Positions 53,104-61,366 of a stretch of DNA of 64,000 bases are shown here, piece by piece; positions within the stretch are counted from its first letter, which is position 1; every line of letters begins with the position of its first letter. The position numbers were made by a program, and so were the translations under genes. Location of the stretch: NCBI GenBank assembly GCA_944326365.1, contig CALVDR010000005.1:1-64000 (forward strand), in the 5' to 3' direction. This DNA comes from an uncultured Bacteroidales bacterium. Lineage in GTDB: Bacteria; Bacteroidota; Bacteroidia; Bacteroidales; UBA932. The notes below the pieces were generated by a model. That model did not search any database and was not told where the DNA came from. It saw only the letters and a list, made by a program, of their open reading frames with translations.

Positions 53104-53715
53104 ATGAAAACGACTAATATACTGAAAGCGATTCTGCTTCTGATACTGGGGTCTTTTCTTCTGGTCCAGTGCGAGAAGTCGAGTGTGAATGTTGATAACG
53201 GTGACAAGCCTGATACTGAGGTTCCTGACGACCCGGATGATGACGAGGACGACCCAGATCCAGACCCTGACCCAAATCCAGACCCTGACCCTGATCCTGA
53301 TCCAGACCCTGATCCTGATCCAGACCCAGACCCTGATCCAGACCCAGACCCTGATCCTGATCCAGACCCAGACCCTGATCCAGACCCAGACCCTGATCCA
53401 GACCCTGATCCAGATCCAGACCCTGATCCAGATCCAGACCCTGATCCAGATCCAGACCCTGATCCAGACCCAGACCCAGATCCAGACCCAGACCCGGACC
53501 CTAATCCTGATCCTGATCCAGACCCTGATCCTGATCCAGACCCTGATCCAGATCCAGACCCTGATCCAGATCCAGACCCAGACCCAGATCCTGATCCAGA
53601 CCCTGATCCAGATCCAGACCCAGACCCAGATCCTGACCCGGAACCTACTCCGGACAAGGATGGAATGTACAATGAGGATTATGATATAGAAGCTGAAAAA
53701 GACTGGGTCGACTGA
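53104..53715 (+). CDS. Asp-Pro repeat lipoprotein
   Basis: A 203-residue lipoprotein with leader MKTTNILKAILLLILGSFLL and lipobox VQC. After a short linker come about 130 residues of nearly uninterrupted Asp-Pro dipeptides (rare Asn or Glu), then a tail EPTPDKDGMYNEDYDIEAEK and DWVD. The Asp-Pro rod would be extended, very acidic and possibly calcium-binding, holding the tail away from the cell. No enzymatic domain is present. It may be a spacer, a partner of the upstream lipoprotein, or a truncated relic of a larger surface protein whose linker remained. Confidence 0.75.
   Translation: MKTTNILKAILLLILGSFLLVQCEKSSVNVDNGDKPDTEVPDDPDDDEDDPDPDPDPNPDPDPDPDPDPDPDPDPDPDPDPDPDPDPDPDPDPDPDPDPDPDPDPDPDPDPDPDPDPDPDPDPDPDPDPDPDPNPDPDPDPDPDPDPDPDPDPDPDPDPDPDPDPDPDPDPDPDPDPDPEPTPDKDGMYNEDYDIEAEKDWVD
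53246..53640 (+). repeat. Hexamer repeat tract coding for (Asp-Pro)n
   Basis: GAYCCW hexamers alternate in a fine-grained pattern with longer repeating blocks (for example units of 12 and 18 bp). The third-base mix suggests both slippage and some constraint on the amino acids. Copy number is likely to vary between strains. Confidence 0.85.
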
Positions 53716-53735
53716 TTACGACCTGAAAGCATTGG

Positions 53736-53764
53736 CCGGCAGATTTGAAGTCTGCCGGTTTTTT
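53736..53764 (+). terminator. Rho-independent terminator after the Asp-Pro lipoprotein
   Basis: CCGGCAGA pairs with TCTGCCGG around TTTGAAG and is followed by six T. Confidence 0.8.
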
Positions 53765-53766
53765 CT

Positions 53767-53847
53767 TATTTTTGCCGCCGGCGGCAAACGCATTCCGTCC
53801 GCGCATTTCGCCCGGAAGGGCGGTATTTTTTAGCGCGGGCGAAATGC
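53767..53847 (+). promoter_or_regulatory. DPP III promoter with palindromes
   Basis: TATTTTTG (53767-53774) overlaps an 18-bp perfect palindrome TTTGCCGCCGGCGGCAAA (53771-53788). A second pair, GCATTTCGCCC (53803-53813) and GGGCGAAATGC (53837-53847), lies downstream in the leader, with an internal alternative CGCCC/GGGCG stem. Confidence 0.5.
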
Positions 53848-53895
53848 AAGCCGATGCAACATTGAAAAAAGAAAATTATTAATAATTATTTAATT

Positions 53896-55902
53896 ATGAT
53901 AAAAATAAATAAAATGATGGCAACAATAGGAGCCGCCACCCTGATGGTATCCTGCACCGGCACCGGGCAGAAAACCTCGGGCGATTTCAAGTATCTTATA
54001 GACGAATTCGCAGACCTGAAGATCATGCGATACAGGATTCCTGGCTGGGACCAGCTCACTCTTCGGCAGAAAGAATATGTCTACCACCTCGGTGAAGCCG
54101 CCAAGTATGGACGCGACATCATATGGATGCAGAATTGCGAAGTGAACCTTCCTATCAGGAAAGCCGTCGAGACTATCATCAGCGAATATGACGGGGACAG
54201 GGAGTGCAAGGACTACCAGGATTTTCTGGTATATGCGAAAAGACTCTTCTTCAGCAACGGAATACACCACCACTATGCTGAGGACAAGTTCTTCCCTGAG
54301 TGCTCACGTGATTATTTCAGGTCCCTGCTCGCAGCTACAGGACAGGAAGCTTCCGCTGACAGTCTCCTGGAATGGATATACAATCCTGATATCTTCCCTC
54401 AGAGAAAATCCATCGACAAGGCCGGTGATATCGTAGCCAAGTCTGCGGTGAATTTCTATGATGGCGTCACACGTGCGGAGGTGGAGAAATTCTATGCCGA
54501 TATGGCAGATCCGGATGACCCGCAGCCGATATCATACGGCCTGAACAGCAAGCTGGTGAAAGGAGAGGACGGTGTCATACGTGAAGAAGTCTACAAGGTA
54601 GGCGGACTTTATGGGGCCGCTCTCGAAAAGATTGTCGCGGAACTCGGGAAAGCCAGGGCTTTCGCGGAGAACGCGACACAGGAGAAATACATAGACCTGC
54701 TCATGGAGTATTACCGCACCGGAGACCTGAAACTTTGGGATGCGTACAATATCGAATGGGTGAACGACACTCTCGGTACCGTAGATTTCGTGAACGGATT
54801 CGTGGAGGACTACAATGACCCGCTTGGCCGGAAAGCCACATGGGAAGGTCTGGTGAACATCAAGGACCATGCAGCCTCCGCCCGCACTGAAATCATCAGC
54901 GAGAATGCCCAGTGGTTCGAGGACCATTCGCCGGTGGATGCAAGATTCAAGAAACCGGTCGTAAAAGGTGTGTCGGCAAAGGTCATCGATGCCACGACAC
55001 TGGCCGGAGACTGCTATCCTTCTACCCCGATAGGGATCAATCTCCCTAATGCAGACTGGATCAGACGCGACTACGGCTCGAAATCCGTGACTATCGCGAA
55101 TATCACGCATGCCTATGACCTGGCTGCCCAGGAGTCGCCGAACAGCACGCTGAAGGAGTTCGCATGGTCTGAGGCGGAAGTGGCTGACGCCAAAAAATAC
55201 CTGACTCTGACCGATGAGATACATACGGATCTGCATGAATGTCTGGGACATGGCTCGGGGCAGCTCCTTCCAGGCACTTCTGCCAATGCTCTCGGCGAGT
55301 ACAGTTCCACTCTCGAAGAGACGCGTGCCGATCTTTTCGGCCTGTACTATATCGCCGATCCGAAACTGGTCGAACTGGGTATCCTTCCGAATGATGAAGC
55401 CTGGAAACCGCAGTATTCGAACTATATCAGGAACGGTCTGATGGTACAGTTCACCCGCGTGGAGCTTGGCAAGAAGAACACCGAAGCCCACATGCAGAAC
55501 CGCAAGCTGATAGCCGAGTGGTGCTACGAGGCCGGCAAGGCAGACAATGTGATAGAAAAGAAGACACGTGACGGAAAGACCTATTTCGTGGTGAATGACT
55601 ACGATGCACTCCGCGGCCTGTTCGGCAAGCTGCTTGCCGAGGTGCAGCGAATCAAGTCGGAAGGTGACTATGCTGTCGGCAAGGCTCTGGTAGAGACATA
55701 TGCAGTAGATATAGACCCGGAACTTCACAAGGAAGTCCTGGAAAGATACAAGGCTCTGAACCTCAAACCGTACGGCGGCTTTGTAAACCCCGAGATCATC
55801 CCTGTCGAGAAGCATGGGAAGGTCGTGGACTACAGGGTGGAATATCCTGACGACTATCTCGGCCAGATGATGGAGTACGGCAGAAAATATTCTACGCTCT
55901 GA
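53896..55902 (+). CDS. Dipeptidyl-peptidase III family zinc peptidase (M49)
   Basis: A 668-residue metallopeptidase that removes dipeptides from the N terminus of oligopeptides. The zinc site is HECLGHGSGQ (about residue 449, HExxxH form), with the third ligand in EETRADLFGLYYI about 25-30 residues later. The leader MIKINKMMATIGAATLMVSC looks like a lipoprotein signal, so the enzyme would be periplasmic or surface-bound, suiting asaccharolytic peptide use. It overlaps xerD by 1 bp. Confidence 0.9.
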   Translation: MIKINKMMATIGAATLMVSCTGTGQKTSGDFKYLIDEFADLKIMRYRIPGWDQLTLRQKEYVYHLGEAAKYGRDIIWMQNCEVNLPIRKAVETIISEYDGDRECKDYQDFLVYAKRLFFSNGIHHHYAEDKFFPECSRDYFRSLLAATGQEASADSLLEWIYNPDIFPQRKSIDKAGDIVAKSAVNFYDGVTRAEVEKFYADMADPDDPQPISYGLNSKLVKGEDGVIREEVYKVGGLYGAALEKIVAELGKARAFAENATQEKYIDLLMEYYRTGDLKLWDAYNIEWVNDTLGTVDFVNGFVEDYNDPLGRKATWEGLVNIKDHAASARTEIISENAQWFEDHSPVDARFKKPVVKGVSAKVIDATTLAGDCYPSTPIGINLPNADWIRRDYGSKSVTIANITHAYDLAAQESPNSTLKEFAWSEAEVADAKKYLTLTDEIHTDLHECLGHGSGQLLPGTSANALGEYSSTLEETRADLFGLYYIADPKLVELGILPNDEAWKPQYSNYIRNGLMVQFTRVELGKKNTEAHMQNRKLIAEWCYEAGKADNVIEKKTRDGKTYFVVNDYDALRGLFGKLLAEVQRIKSEGDYAVGKALVETYAVDIDPELHKEVLERYKALNLKPYGGFVNPEIIPVEKHGKVVDYRVEYPDDYLGQMMEYGRKYSTL

Positions 55903-56786
55903 TGTTGGTTCCCAGGCAGATAATTCCGGAGTACGCTTCCTATCTCAGGATAGAAAGGGCGATGTCTGAAAATACGGTCTCGTCATATGTTTCAGACCTG
56001 ACCCTGTTCTTCGACTCTCTTTCCAAGGCGCCGGAAGAAATATCCGCCGATGACATCATGACATATTTCAGTGACCGCAGGTCAATATCGAAACGGACGC
56101 AGGCGCGCATATTGAGCGCCATGCGTTCGTTTTTCAATTATCTTATACTCGAAGGATACATCACTGACAATCCATGCGACCGGGTGGATGCTCCGAAAAC
56201 GGGGCGCCGGCTTCCGGAGGTGCTGTCGGTGGAGAATGTAGACGCCATGATTTCTTCAGTGGATACCGCTTCGTGGACAGGTCTGAGAGACCGCGCACTG
56301 CTGGAAGTGATGTACGGCTGCGGTCTGAGGGTCTCGGAGGCCGTGACTCTGAAGATATCGGATATTTTCTTCAGGGAAGGTTTCGTGCGCATCATCGGAA
56401 AGGGTGACAAGCAAAGGCTGGTCCCGCTTGGAGACATGGCATCGGAGGCTCTGGAGAGTTATCTGCAGGCCAGGCCTGAGCCTGATGACCCGAAAAATTC
56501 GGATTATGTATTTCTGAATGTGCGCGGCGGAAGACTGTCCAGGGTCTCGGCTTTCAATCTGGTGAAAAGCGCCGCCCTGGCTGCAGGGATAACGAAGACT
56601 ATCTCGCCGCATTCACTCAGGCATTCGTTCGCTACGCATCTGATAGCCAACGGTGCGGATTTGAGGGCGGTGCAGGAGATGCTGGGGCACGAAAGCATAC
56701 TCACTACTGAAATCTACACCCATATAGACCCTGCCACCTGGCAGTCCGTCATTCTCAGATCGCATCCGCGAAAAAAACAGGAATAG
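55902..56786 (+). CDS. xerD: Tyrosine recombinase XerD
   Basis: A 294-residue site-specific recombinase resolving chromosome dimers at dif. The SAM-like N-terminal domain is YLRIERAMSENTVSSYVSDL; catalytic residues are R in GCGLRVSEAV, K in IGKGDKQRLVP, HSLRHSFATHL, H in MLGHESILTTEIY and the nucleophile Y in IYTHID. Length and motifs are those of chromosomal XerD; nothing suggests that it belongs to an element. It is followed by a MITE-like element inserted at the convergent tdk stop. Confidence 0.9.
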   Translation: MLVPRQIIPEYASYLRIERAMSENTVSSYVSDLTLFFDSLSKAPEEISADDIMTYFSDRRSISKRTQARILSAMRSFFNYLILEGYITDNPCDRVDAPKTGRRLPEVLSVENVDAMISSVDTASWTGLRDRALLEVMYGCGLRVSEAVTLKISDIFFREGFVRIIGKGDKQRLVPLGDMASEALESYLQARPEPDDPKNSDYVFLNVRGGRLSRVSAFNLVKSAALAAGITKTISPHSLRHSFATHLIANGADLRAVQEMLGHESILTTEIYTHIDPATWQSVILRSHPRKKQE

Positions 56787-56813
56787 CCGGTCATCACCAA
56801 CGAGGCTATAATA

Positions 56814-57105
56814 ACGTCAGTTCGACGAATTATTCTACTAAGTACCAGAGACTTCGTCGAACTGACGTTACGATTTCTCCGAAATCTCTTTCCTTTTACG
56901 TGTCACCCCTCCTAAATTGGGTGACCCAGTCACCCAATTACGTCTTTCTTCGAAAGACTAGCCCTGTCTTAACCCCCTGCACCCCCTATTAGGGGGATTT
57001 TCTTAGGCCTCTCGTATGGGAGGACTTGCCTACGGATTCGTTCCTCGAATCCTCTACAGAGGTAGTTCTCTGAAATTCACTGCGTTCTTTTCATCAAACT
57101 CACGT
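56814..57105 (-). mobile_element. MITE-like element, copy 2 (internally deleted, 292 bp)
   Basis: Same family as 40381-40776, in reverse orientation, missing about 104 bp net from the middle. Its ACGT ends are flanked on both sides by the perfect 7-bp direct repeat TATAATA (56807-56813 and 57106-57112). The terminal 17-bp hairpin, the AATTGGGTGAC hairpin and the TTC-gaa-GAA hairpins are all conserved. It lies in the 318-bp convergent gap between xerD and tdk, with the end inside the tdk stop codon. Confidence 0.82.
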
Positions 57106-57683
57106 TATAATAGCTTATCGGCTTTTATAGCCTCGTTGTAGCAGTGGCGGCACAGGGGTTCGTACACATCCTTTTCTCCCAGGACTACCAGATCCCCGTT
57201 TTGGGAGAGACGGTGCGAATTGTTTGCAGGACTTCCGCATCTGACGCAGATGGCATGTACTTTCTGAACGTCTTCGGCTACTGCCATCAGTGCAGGCATC
57301 GGCCCGAAAGGTTTGCCTGCAAAATCAGTGTCCAGACCTGCTATGATCACCCTTATCCCCCTGTTCGCCAACGTCTGAGCCACTTCGACTATGGTATCGT
57401 CAAAGAACTGGGCTTCATCTATTCCGACCACGTCCACATCGCTCGAAAGCAGAAGCATGCTTGCAGGCGTGTCTATGGGAGTCGACGGTATGCTGTGAAA
57501 ATCATGGGACACGACCTGGTCGTCAGAGTATCTGATGTCGATGGCCGGTTTGTAGATTTCCACTCTCTGGTTTGCAAACTGGGCACGTTTGAGCCTTCTG
57601 ATCAGTTCTTCCGTCTTTCCTGAAAACATGGACCCGCAGATCACCTCTATGGAACCTGCTTTTTTTACGCATTCTGAAAACAT
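57105..57683 (-). CDS. tdk: Thymidine kinase
   Basis: A 192-residue class II thymidine kinase of the dTTP salvage route. P-loop [17 protein letters not shown] motif [12 protein letters not shown], and zinc cysteines CVRCGSPA and CRHCYNE near the C terminus are all present. The TAA stop is formed by two bases of the target duplication and one base of the inserted element; before insertion the stop would have been TAG at the same codon, so the protein is unchanged. Confidence 0.95.
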   Translation of the reverse strand: MFSECVKKAGSIEVICGSMFSGKTEELIRRLKRAQFANQRVEIYKPAIDIRYSDDQVVSHDFHSIPSTPIDTPASMLLLSSDVDVVGIDEAQFFDDTIVEVAQTLANRGIRVIIAGLDTDFAGKPFGPMPALMAVAEDVQKVHAICVRCGSPANNSHRLSQNGDLVVLGEKDVYEPLCRHCYNEAIKADKLL

Positions 57684-57730
57684 TTCACTAAATTTGCAGT
57701 TCGGAGTGCGAAGATACGCAAAATTTGCTC

Positions 57731-58477
57731 ATGGGAAAACTTTATATTGTCCCGACTCCTGTCGGAAATCTTGAAGATATGACTTACAGGGCAGTGAATG
57801 TCCTGAAATCCGTGGACCTGATACTGGCTGAAGATACCAGAACCAGTTCCGTGCTTCTCAGGCATTACGACATTCACGGCCGCCTGGAATCCCATCACAA
57901 GTTCAATGAGCACAAGACTGTCACTCTTGTCAGGGAGAGGATTCTTGCCGGTATGGATGTGGCTCTGATCAGCGATGCAGGCACTCCGGGGATTTCCGAT
58001 CCGGGTTTTCTTCTGGTGAGAACCTGCGTGGAGGAGGGAATAGAGGTAGAGACCCTGCCGGGAGCCACGGCATTCGTTCCTGCTCTGGTGAGTTCCGGTT
58101 TTCCGTGCGACCGTTTCTGCTTCGAGGGCTTCCTGCCCGTGAAGAAAGGGCGGCAGACCAGACTTTCGGAACTTTCCACGGAGCACAGGACCATGATATT
58201 CTACGAATCGCCTTACCGTCTGGTGAAGACGCTTGAGCAGTTTGCGGAGTATTTCGGGGCGGAACGGGGCTGTTCCGTGGCCAGGGAAATATCGAAGAAA
58301 TTCGAAGAGCATAAGCGCGGGACATTGGAAGATGTGGCCCAATGGTATTCCGCACATGAGCCGAAAGGCGAAATAGTCATTATAGTGGAGGGGGCTCCTG
58401 AAAAGGAGAAAGTGAAGGAGAAGAAAAAATGGAAAACGGAAGAAGAAGCTCCGGAAAAGAGGAACGGAGCGGACTGA
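57731..58477 (+). CDS. rsmI: 16S rRNA 2-O-ribose C1402 methyltransferase RsmI
   Basis: A 248-residue tetrapyrrole-methylase-fold enzyme. Motifs: GKLYIVPTPVGNLEDMTYRAV, LAEDTRTSSVLLRHY, LISDAGTPGISDPGFLLV, SGFPCDRFCFEGFLP and FYESPYRLVKTL. The true start is the ATG at 57731. The C-terminal Lys/Glu-rich tail overlaps the next gene by 49 bp and may be dispensable. Confidence 0.94.
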   Translation: MGKLYIVPTPVGNLEDMTYRAVNVLKSVDLILAEDTRTSSVLLRHYDIHGRLESHHKFNEHKTVTLVRERILAGMDVALISDAGTPGISDPGFLLVRTCVEEGIEVETLPGATAFVPALVSSGFPCDRFCFEGFLPVKKGRQTRLSELSTEHRTMIFYESPYRLVKTLEQFAEYFGAERGCSVAREISKKFEEHKRGTLEDVAQWYSAHEPKGEIVIIVEGAPEKEKVKEKKKWKTEEEAPEKRNGAD

Positions 58478-59373
58478 AATCCTCATTTGCGGCAGGAGTC
58501 GCCGCACTAGTGTTTCTGATCATAGGCTACCAGTCTGCACTTTTCATACACAAGGCTTCCGTGCTGAAGATTCTGGGAAACAAGGACGCCCCGGACACCG
58601 TCTTCGTGATAGACAGGACGCTGGCTGAACGCATTCTGAAGCCTTTGCCTGCCGAAAGGCTGGAGACCATGCGCAAGACCCTGCAGGGGAAGGATGTCTA
58701 TGTGGTGAAAAAGGAATCGCCTCACAGTCCCCAGGCCAGGGCGGTCAGGGAAAAGGCCACCCCGAAAAGCGTGGAGAATTTCCGTTTTGATCCGAACACG
58801 GTCGCTGTACCTGATCTTGTCAGGCTCGGGTTTACAGAACGGCAGGCTGCCGCCATAGACAACTACCGGAAAAAAGGAGGCGTGTTCAGGCGCAAGTCGG
58901 ACTTCGCGGAATCTTTCGTGGTGGCCGATTCTGTCTATGCCAGACTGGAGCCGTACATAGACATTCCGCTGCTGGATCTCAATCTCGCAGACTCTGCGGC
59001 ATTTGACCGTCTCCCCGGGATAGGAGGCTATTTCGCCGCCAGGATGGTGGAGTTCCGCAGACTGCTCGGCGGTTCGTATTCATACAAGGAGCAGCTGATG
59101 GACATATGGCGTTTTGACCGGGAAAAGTTTGATGCCCTTTCGGATCTGGTTGCCGTCGGTGACGGCAATGTCAGGCCATATCCCCTGTGGACCCTTCCAG
59201 CCGATTCATTGAAACTGCATCCGTATATAGGGTCATATGCCGCGCGGGGGATCGTCATCTATCGCGAGAACAATCCCAGGTCGGCGTGGACTGTGGAGGC
59301 TCTTGCCGAAGCCGGAGTACTCAAACCGGAAATGGCGGCCAAACTCTCCCGCTGCCGTATCCTGTCTCCGTAG
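58429..59373 (+). CDS. Helix-hairpin-helix protein (ComEA-like), membrane-anchored
   Basis: A 314-residue protein with one N-terminal transmembrane helix (FAAGVAALVFLIIGYQSALF, about residues 22-41) and several HhH motifs: VRLGFTERQAAAIDNYRKKGG, FDRLPGIGGYFAARMVEFRRLLGG and YIGSYAARGIVIYRENN. It should bind DNA in the periplasm. ComEA-type proteins of Bacteroidetes have this layout. It overlaps rsmI by 49 bp. Confidence 0.82.
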   Translation: MENGRRSSGKEERSGLKSSFAAGVAALVFLIIGYQSALFIHKASVLKILGNKDAPDTVFVIDRTLAERILKPLPAERLETMRKTLQGKDVYVVKKESPHSPQARAVREKATPKSVENFRFDPNTVAVPDLVRLGFTERQAAAIDNYRKKGGVFRRKSDFAESFVVADSVYARLEPYIDIPLLDLNLADSAAFDRLPGIGGYFAARMVEFRRLLGGSYSYKEQLMDIWRFDREKFDALSDLVAVGDGNVRPYPLWTLPADSLKLHPYIGSYAARGIVIYRENNPRSAWTVEALAEAGVLKPEMAAKLSRCRILSP

Positions 59374-59380
59374 CTGTCTT

Positions 59381-59514
59381 GCTGTCATTCGTGGAATGGA
59401 TATTTGCGGATGGTGTTACTCAGGCTGTCTTTACTGTCATTCGTGGAATGGATATTTCCGGATGGTGTTATTCAGGCTGTTTTTGCTGTCATTCGTGGAA
59501 TGGATATTTGCGGA
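59381..59514. repeat. 52-bp tandem repeat, about 2.6 copies
   Basis: GCTGTCATTCGTGGAATGGA begins each unit at 59381, 59433 and 59485 (period 52), the third copy ending where the palindrome starts. A short partial unit precedes the first. It directly follows the HhH gene stop. Confidence 0.8.
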
Positions 59515-59582
59515 GATGTAGTGGCCGGACTATTTACTCCCGTCAGGGAGTTATGTTTTTGGTCCGGCCACTACATCTCCGC
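59510..59582. repeat. Perfect 21-bp inverted repeat with 31-nt loop
   Basis: Arms at 59510-59530 and 59562-59582 are exact complements, beginning GCGGAGATGTAG and ending CTACATCTCCGC. The loop itself contains ACTCCC/GGGAGT. It sits in the convergent gap between the HhH and aldehyde dehydrogenase genes; it may act as a terminator for both, or be the relic of a short mobile palindrome. Confidence 0.75.
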
Positions 59583-59592
59583 GATATTATTA

Positions 59593-60978
59593 TCATTTCA
59601 AGAACCTTTTGATCAGTTTCTCCTTGGTAGACGAATACGGCTGATACCTCATCGGAAGATCAAGCCAGAACGGCTTGTCCACGATGCTCTTCAGATGTGA
59701 GAATGTCTCGAATCCGAACCTGCCGTGATAATGTCCCATGCCGCTTTCGCCCACTCCTCCGAACGGGAGGGCCTCCGAGGCCAGATGAATGATCGTGTCG
59801 TTTACGCATCCGCCTCCGAAATGCAGTCTCGAAATGAAAAATTCCTTCTGTTTCCTGTCACTTGCGAAGATGTACACAGCCAGAGGACGGGGATGACTCT
59901 CCACGTAACTGGTTATTTCTTCCGGGTCGCTGTATGTGAGGACCGGCAAGAGAGGACCGAAGATTTCGTCCTGCATTATCCTGACACTGTCGCAGTCCCG
60001 GGCGCTGATGCTGCCCAGTCTGAAAACGGCAGGAGATATTTTCAGTCTTCCCGGGTCCGTGAAACCTCCGAAAACGCATTTCTGCCGGACTTCGTCCATG
60101 GTGTCGCAGAGCCGGTCGAAATGTTTCCTGTTTATGATTTTTCCATAGTCAGGATTTGCCAGCTGGTCGAGTCCGTACATCCCGAGGATTTCCCTTTTGC
60201 AGTTTTCCACGAAACTGTCCACGATACTTTCGTGGACAATGACATAGTCGGGGGCCACGCATGTCTGTCCGCAGTTCAGGAATTTTCCGAATACAATACG
60301 TGCCGCTGACACCCTGATGTCCGCGGAGGGGGTGACTATCACCGGGCTTTTGCCTCCCAGTTCGAGTGTTACAGGGGTGAGGTGGCGGGCCGCCTTTTCC
60401 ATCACCAGCCGTCCTACCGTCTTGCTTCCGGTGAAAAAGATATAGTCGAATTTCTGTTCCAGCAGGTCAGAATTCACATCGCGCCCTCCTTCCACTACTG
60501 CGGCTTCTTCCTCGGTGAAGACGGAGTTGACCAGTTTTTTGATCGCCGCCGATGTGGCAGGGGAGTAGGCGCTCGGTTTCAGAATGACGGTATTCCCGGC
60601 TGCCATGGCACTGACTAGAGGTGACATGCAGAGCAGGAAAGGGTAGTTCCACGGACTCATGATCAGGACATTGCCGTAAGGCTCAGGGATGATCCTGCTG
60701 GTGGCGGGGAATTGGGCGAGCGGAGTCCTGACCCGGCGCGGCCTGGCCCATTTTTTCAGATTCCGTATGGCGCAGGACAGTTCAGACAAGGTCATTCCGA
60801 TTTCCGTCATGTAGGCTTCGGTCCGGCTTTTCCCCAGGTCTTCAGCCAGTGCGGCGATGATTTCTTCTTCGTTCGCCGAAATCTCGTTTCTGAGCCGTTT
60901 CAGGAGTTCCAGCCTCCGCTTCACGGAAAGAGTTCCTCCGCTGCGGAAGAACTCTCTCTGTCTTTCCAAAATTTCCAT
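59593..60978 (-). CDS. Aldehyde dehydrogenase (class 3 type)
   Basis: A 461-residue NAD(P)-dependent aldehyde dehydrogenase of the short class 3/fatty-aldehyde group. Motifs: IMSPWNYPFLLCMSPL, FFTGSKTVGRLVMEKAA, ELGGKSPVIV (general-base Glu), LNCGQTCVAPDY (nucleophile Cys) and LPFGGVGESGMGHYHGRFGF. No cleaved signal is present; the C terminus is basic. Its promoter should lie in the 45 bp before the repeat or inside copy 3 of the MITE-like element. Confidence 0.93.
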   Translation of the reverse strand: MEILERQREFFRSGGTLSVKRRLELLKRLRNEISANEEEIIAALAEDLGKSRTEAYMTEIGMTLSELSCAIRNLKKWARPRRVRTPLAQFPATSRIIPEPYGNVLIMSPWNYPFLLCMSPLVSAMAAGNTVILKPSAYSPATSAAIKKLVNSVFTEEEAAVVEGGRDVNSDLLEQKFDYIFFTGSKTVGRLVMEKAARHLTPVTLELGGKSPVIVTPSADIRVSAARIVFGKFLNCGQTCVAPDYVIVHESIVDSFVENCKREILGMYGLDQLANPDYGKIINRKHFDRLCDTMDEVRQKCVFGGFTDPGRLKISPAVFRLGSISARDCDSVRIMQDEIFGPLLPVLTYSDPEEITSYVESHPRPLAVYIFASDRKQKEFFISRLHFGGGCVNDTIIHLASEALPFGGVGESGMGHYHGRFGFETFSHLKSIVDKPFWLDLPMRYQPYSSTKEKLIKRFLK

Positions 60979-61022
60979 AACTTAAAATTTTGCTGCTGCC
61001 GTGTAGGTTTCCGAAATTCTTT

Positions 61023-61359
61023 TTTCTTCGAAATCTCCCTTCATTTTACGTGTCACCCCACCTAAATTGGGTGACCCAGTCACCCAATTACGTCTTTCTT
61101 CGAAAGACTAGCCCTGTCTTAACCCCCTGCACCCCCTATTAAGTTATTTCATAACTTTTCCTCGTTTCGCCTCGGATATAGCGGAATACATTCCGCCATA
61201 CCTCTCGGCTTATCACTCGGTTAGGGGGATCTCGCTCCCTCCGGTCGCGGTTACTTCGTGACTTTTGACCCACCCACCTTGCCTACGGATTCGTTCCACG
61301 AATCCTCTAAAAGAGGTAGTCCTCTGAAATTCACTACGTTCTTTTCATCGAACTCACGT
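61023..61359 (-). mobile_element. MITE-like element, copy 3 (truncated, 337 bp)
   Basis: Nearly identical to copy 1 in reverse orientation from the ACGT end at 61356-61359 to about 61023, where the 57-bp terminal hairpin is missing. At the intact end TAATTAA (61360-61366) abuts the trpS stop codon (61367-61369). It fills most of the 388-bp gap between the aldehyde dehydrogenase and trpS; nothing else is seen there. Confidence 0.8.
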
Positions 61360-61366
61360 TAATTAA

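Noticed and set aside
53058..53672. A minus-strand ORF with about 130 residues of alternating Gly and Ser
   Set aside because: It is the antisense of the Asp-Pro tract; hexamer repeats leave all frames open. The plus frame has a lipoprotein signal and a natural operon position.
54532..55815. A 427-codon minus-strand ORF opposite the DPP III gene
   Set aside because: No recognisable domain; the opposite strand encodes a complete M49 enzyme with zinc motif.
55902..56786. XerD-like gene as the integrase of the mobile element or the transposase of the nearby MITE-like element
   Set aside because: It has the length and motifs of chromosomal XerD, lies far from the mobilization genes in a housekeeping context, and tyrosine recombinases do not make 7-bp target duplications of this kind.
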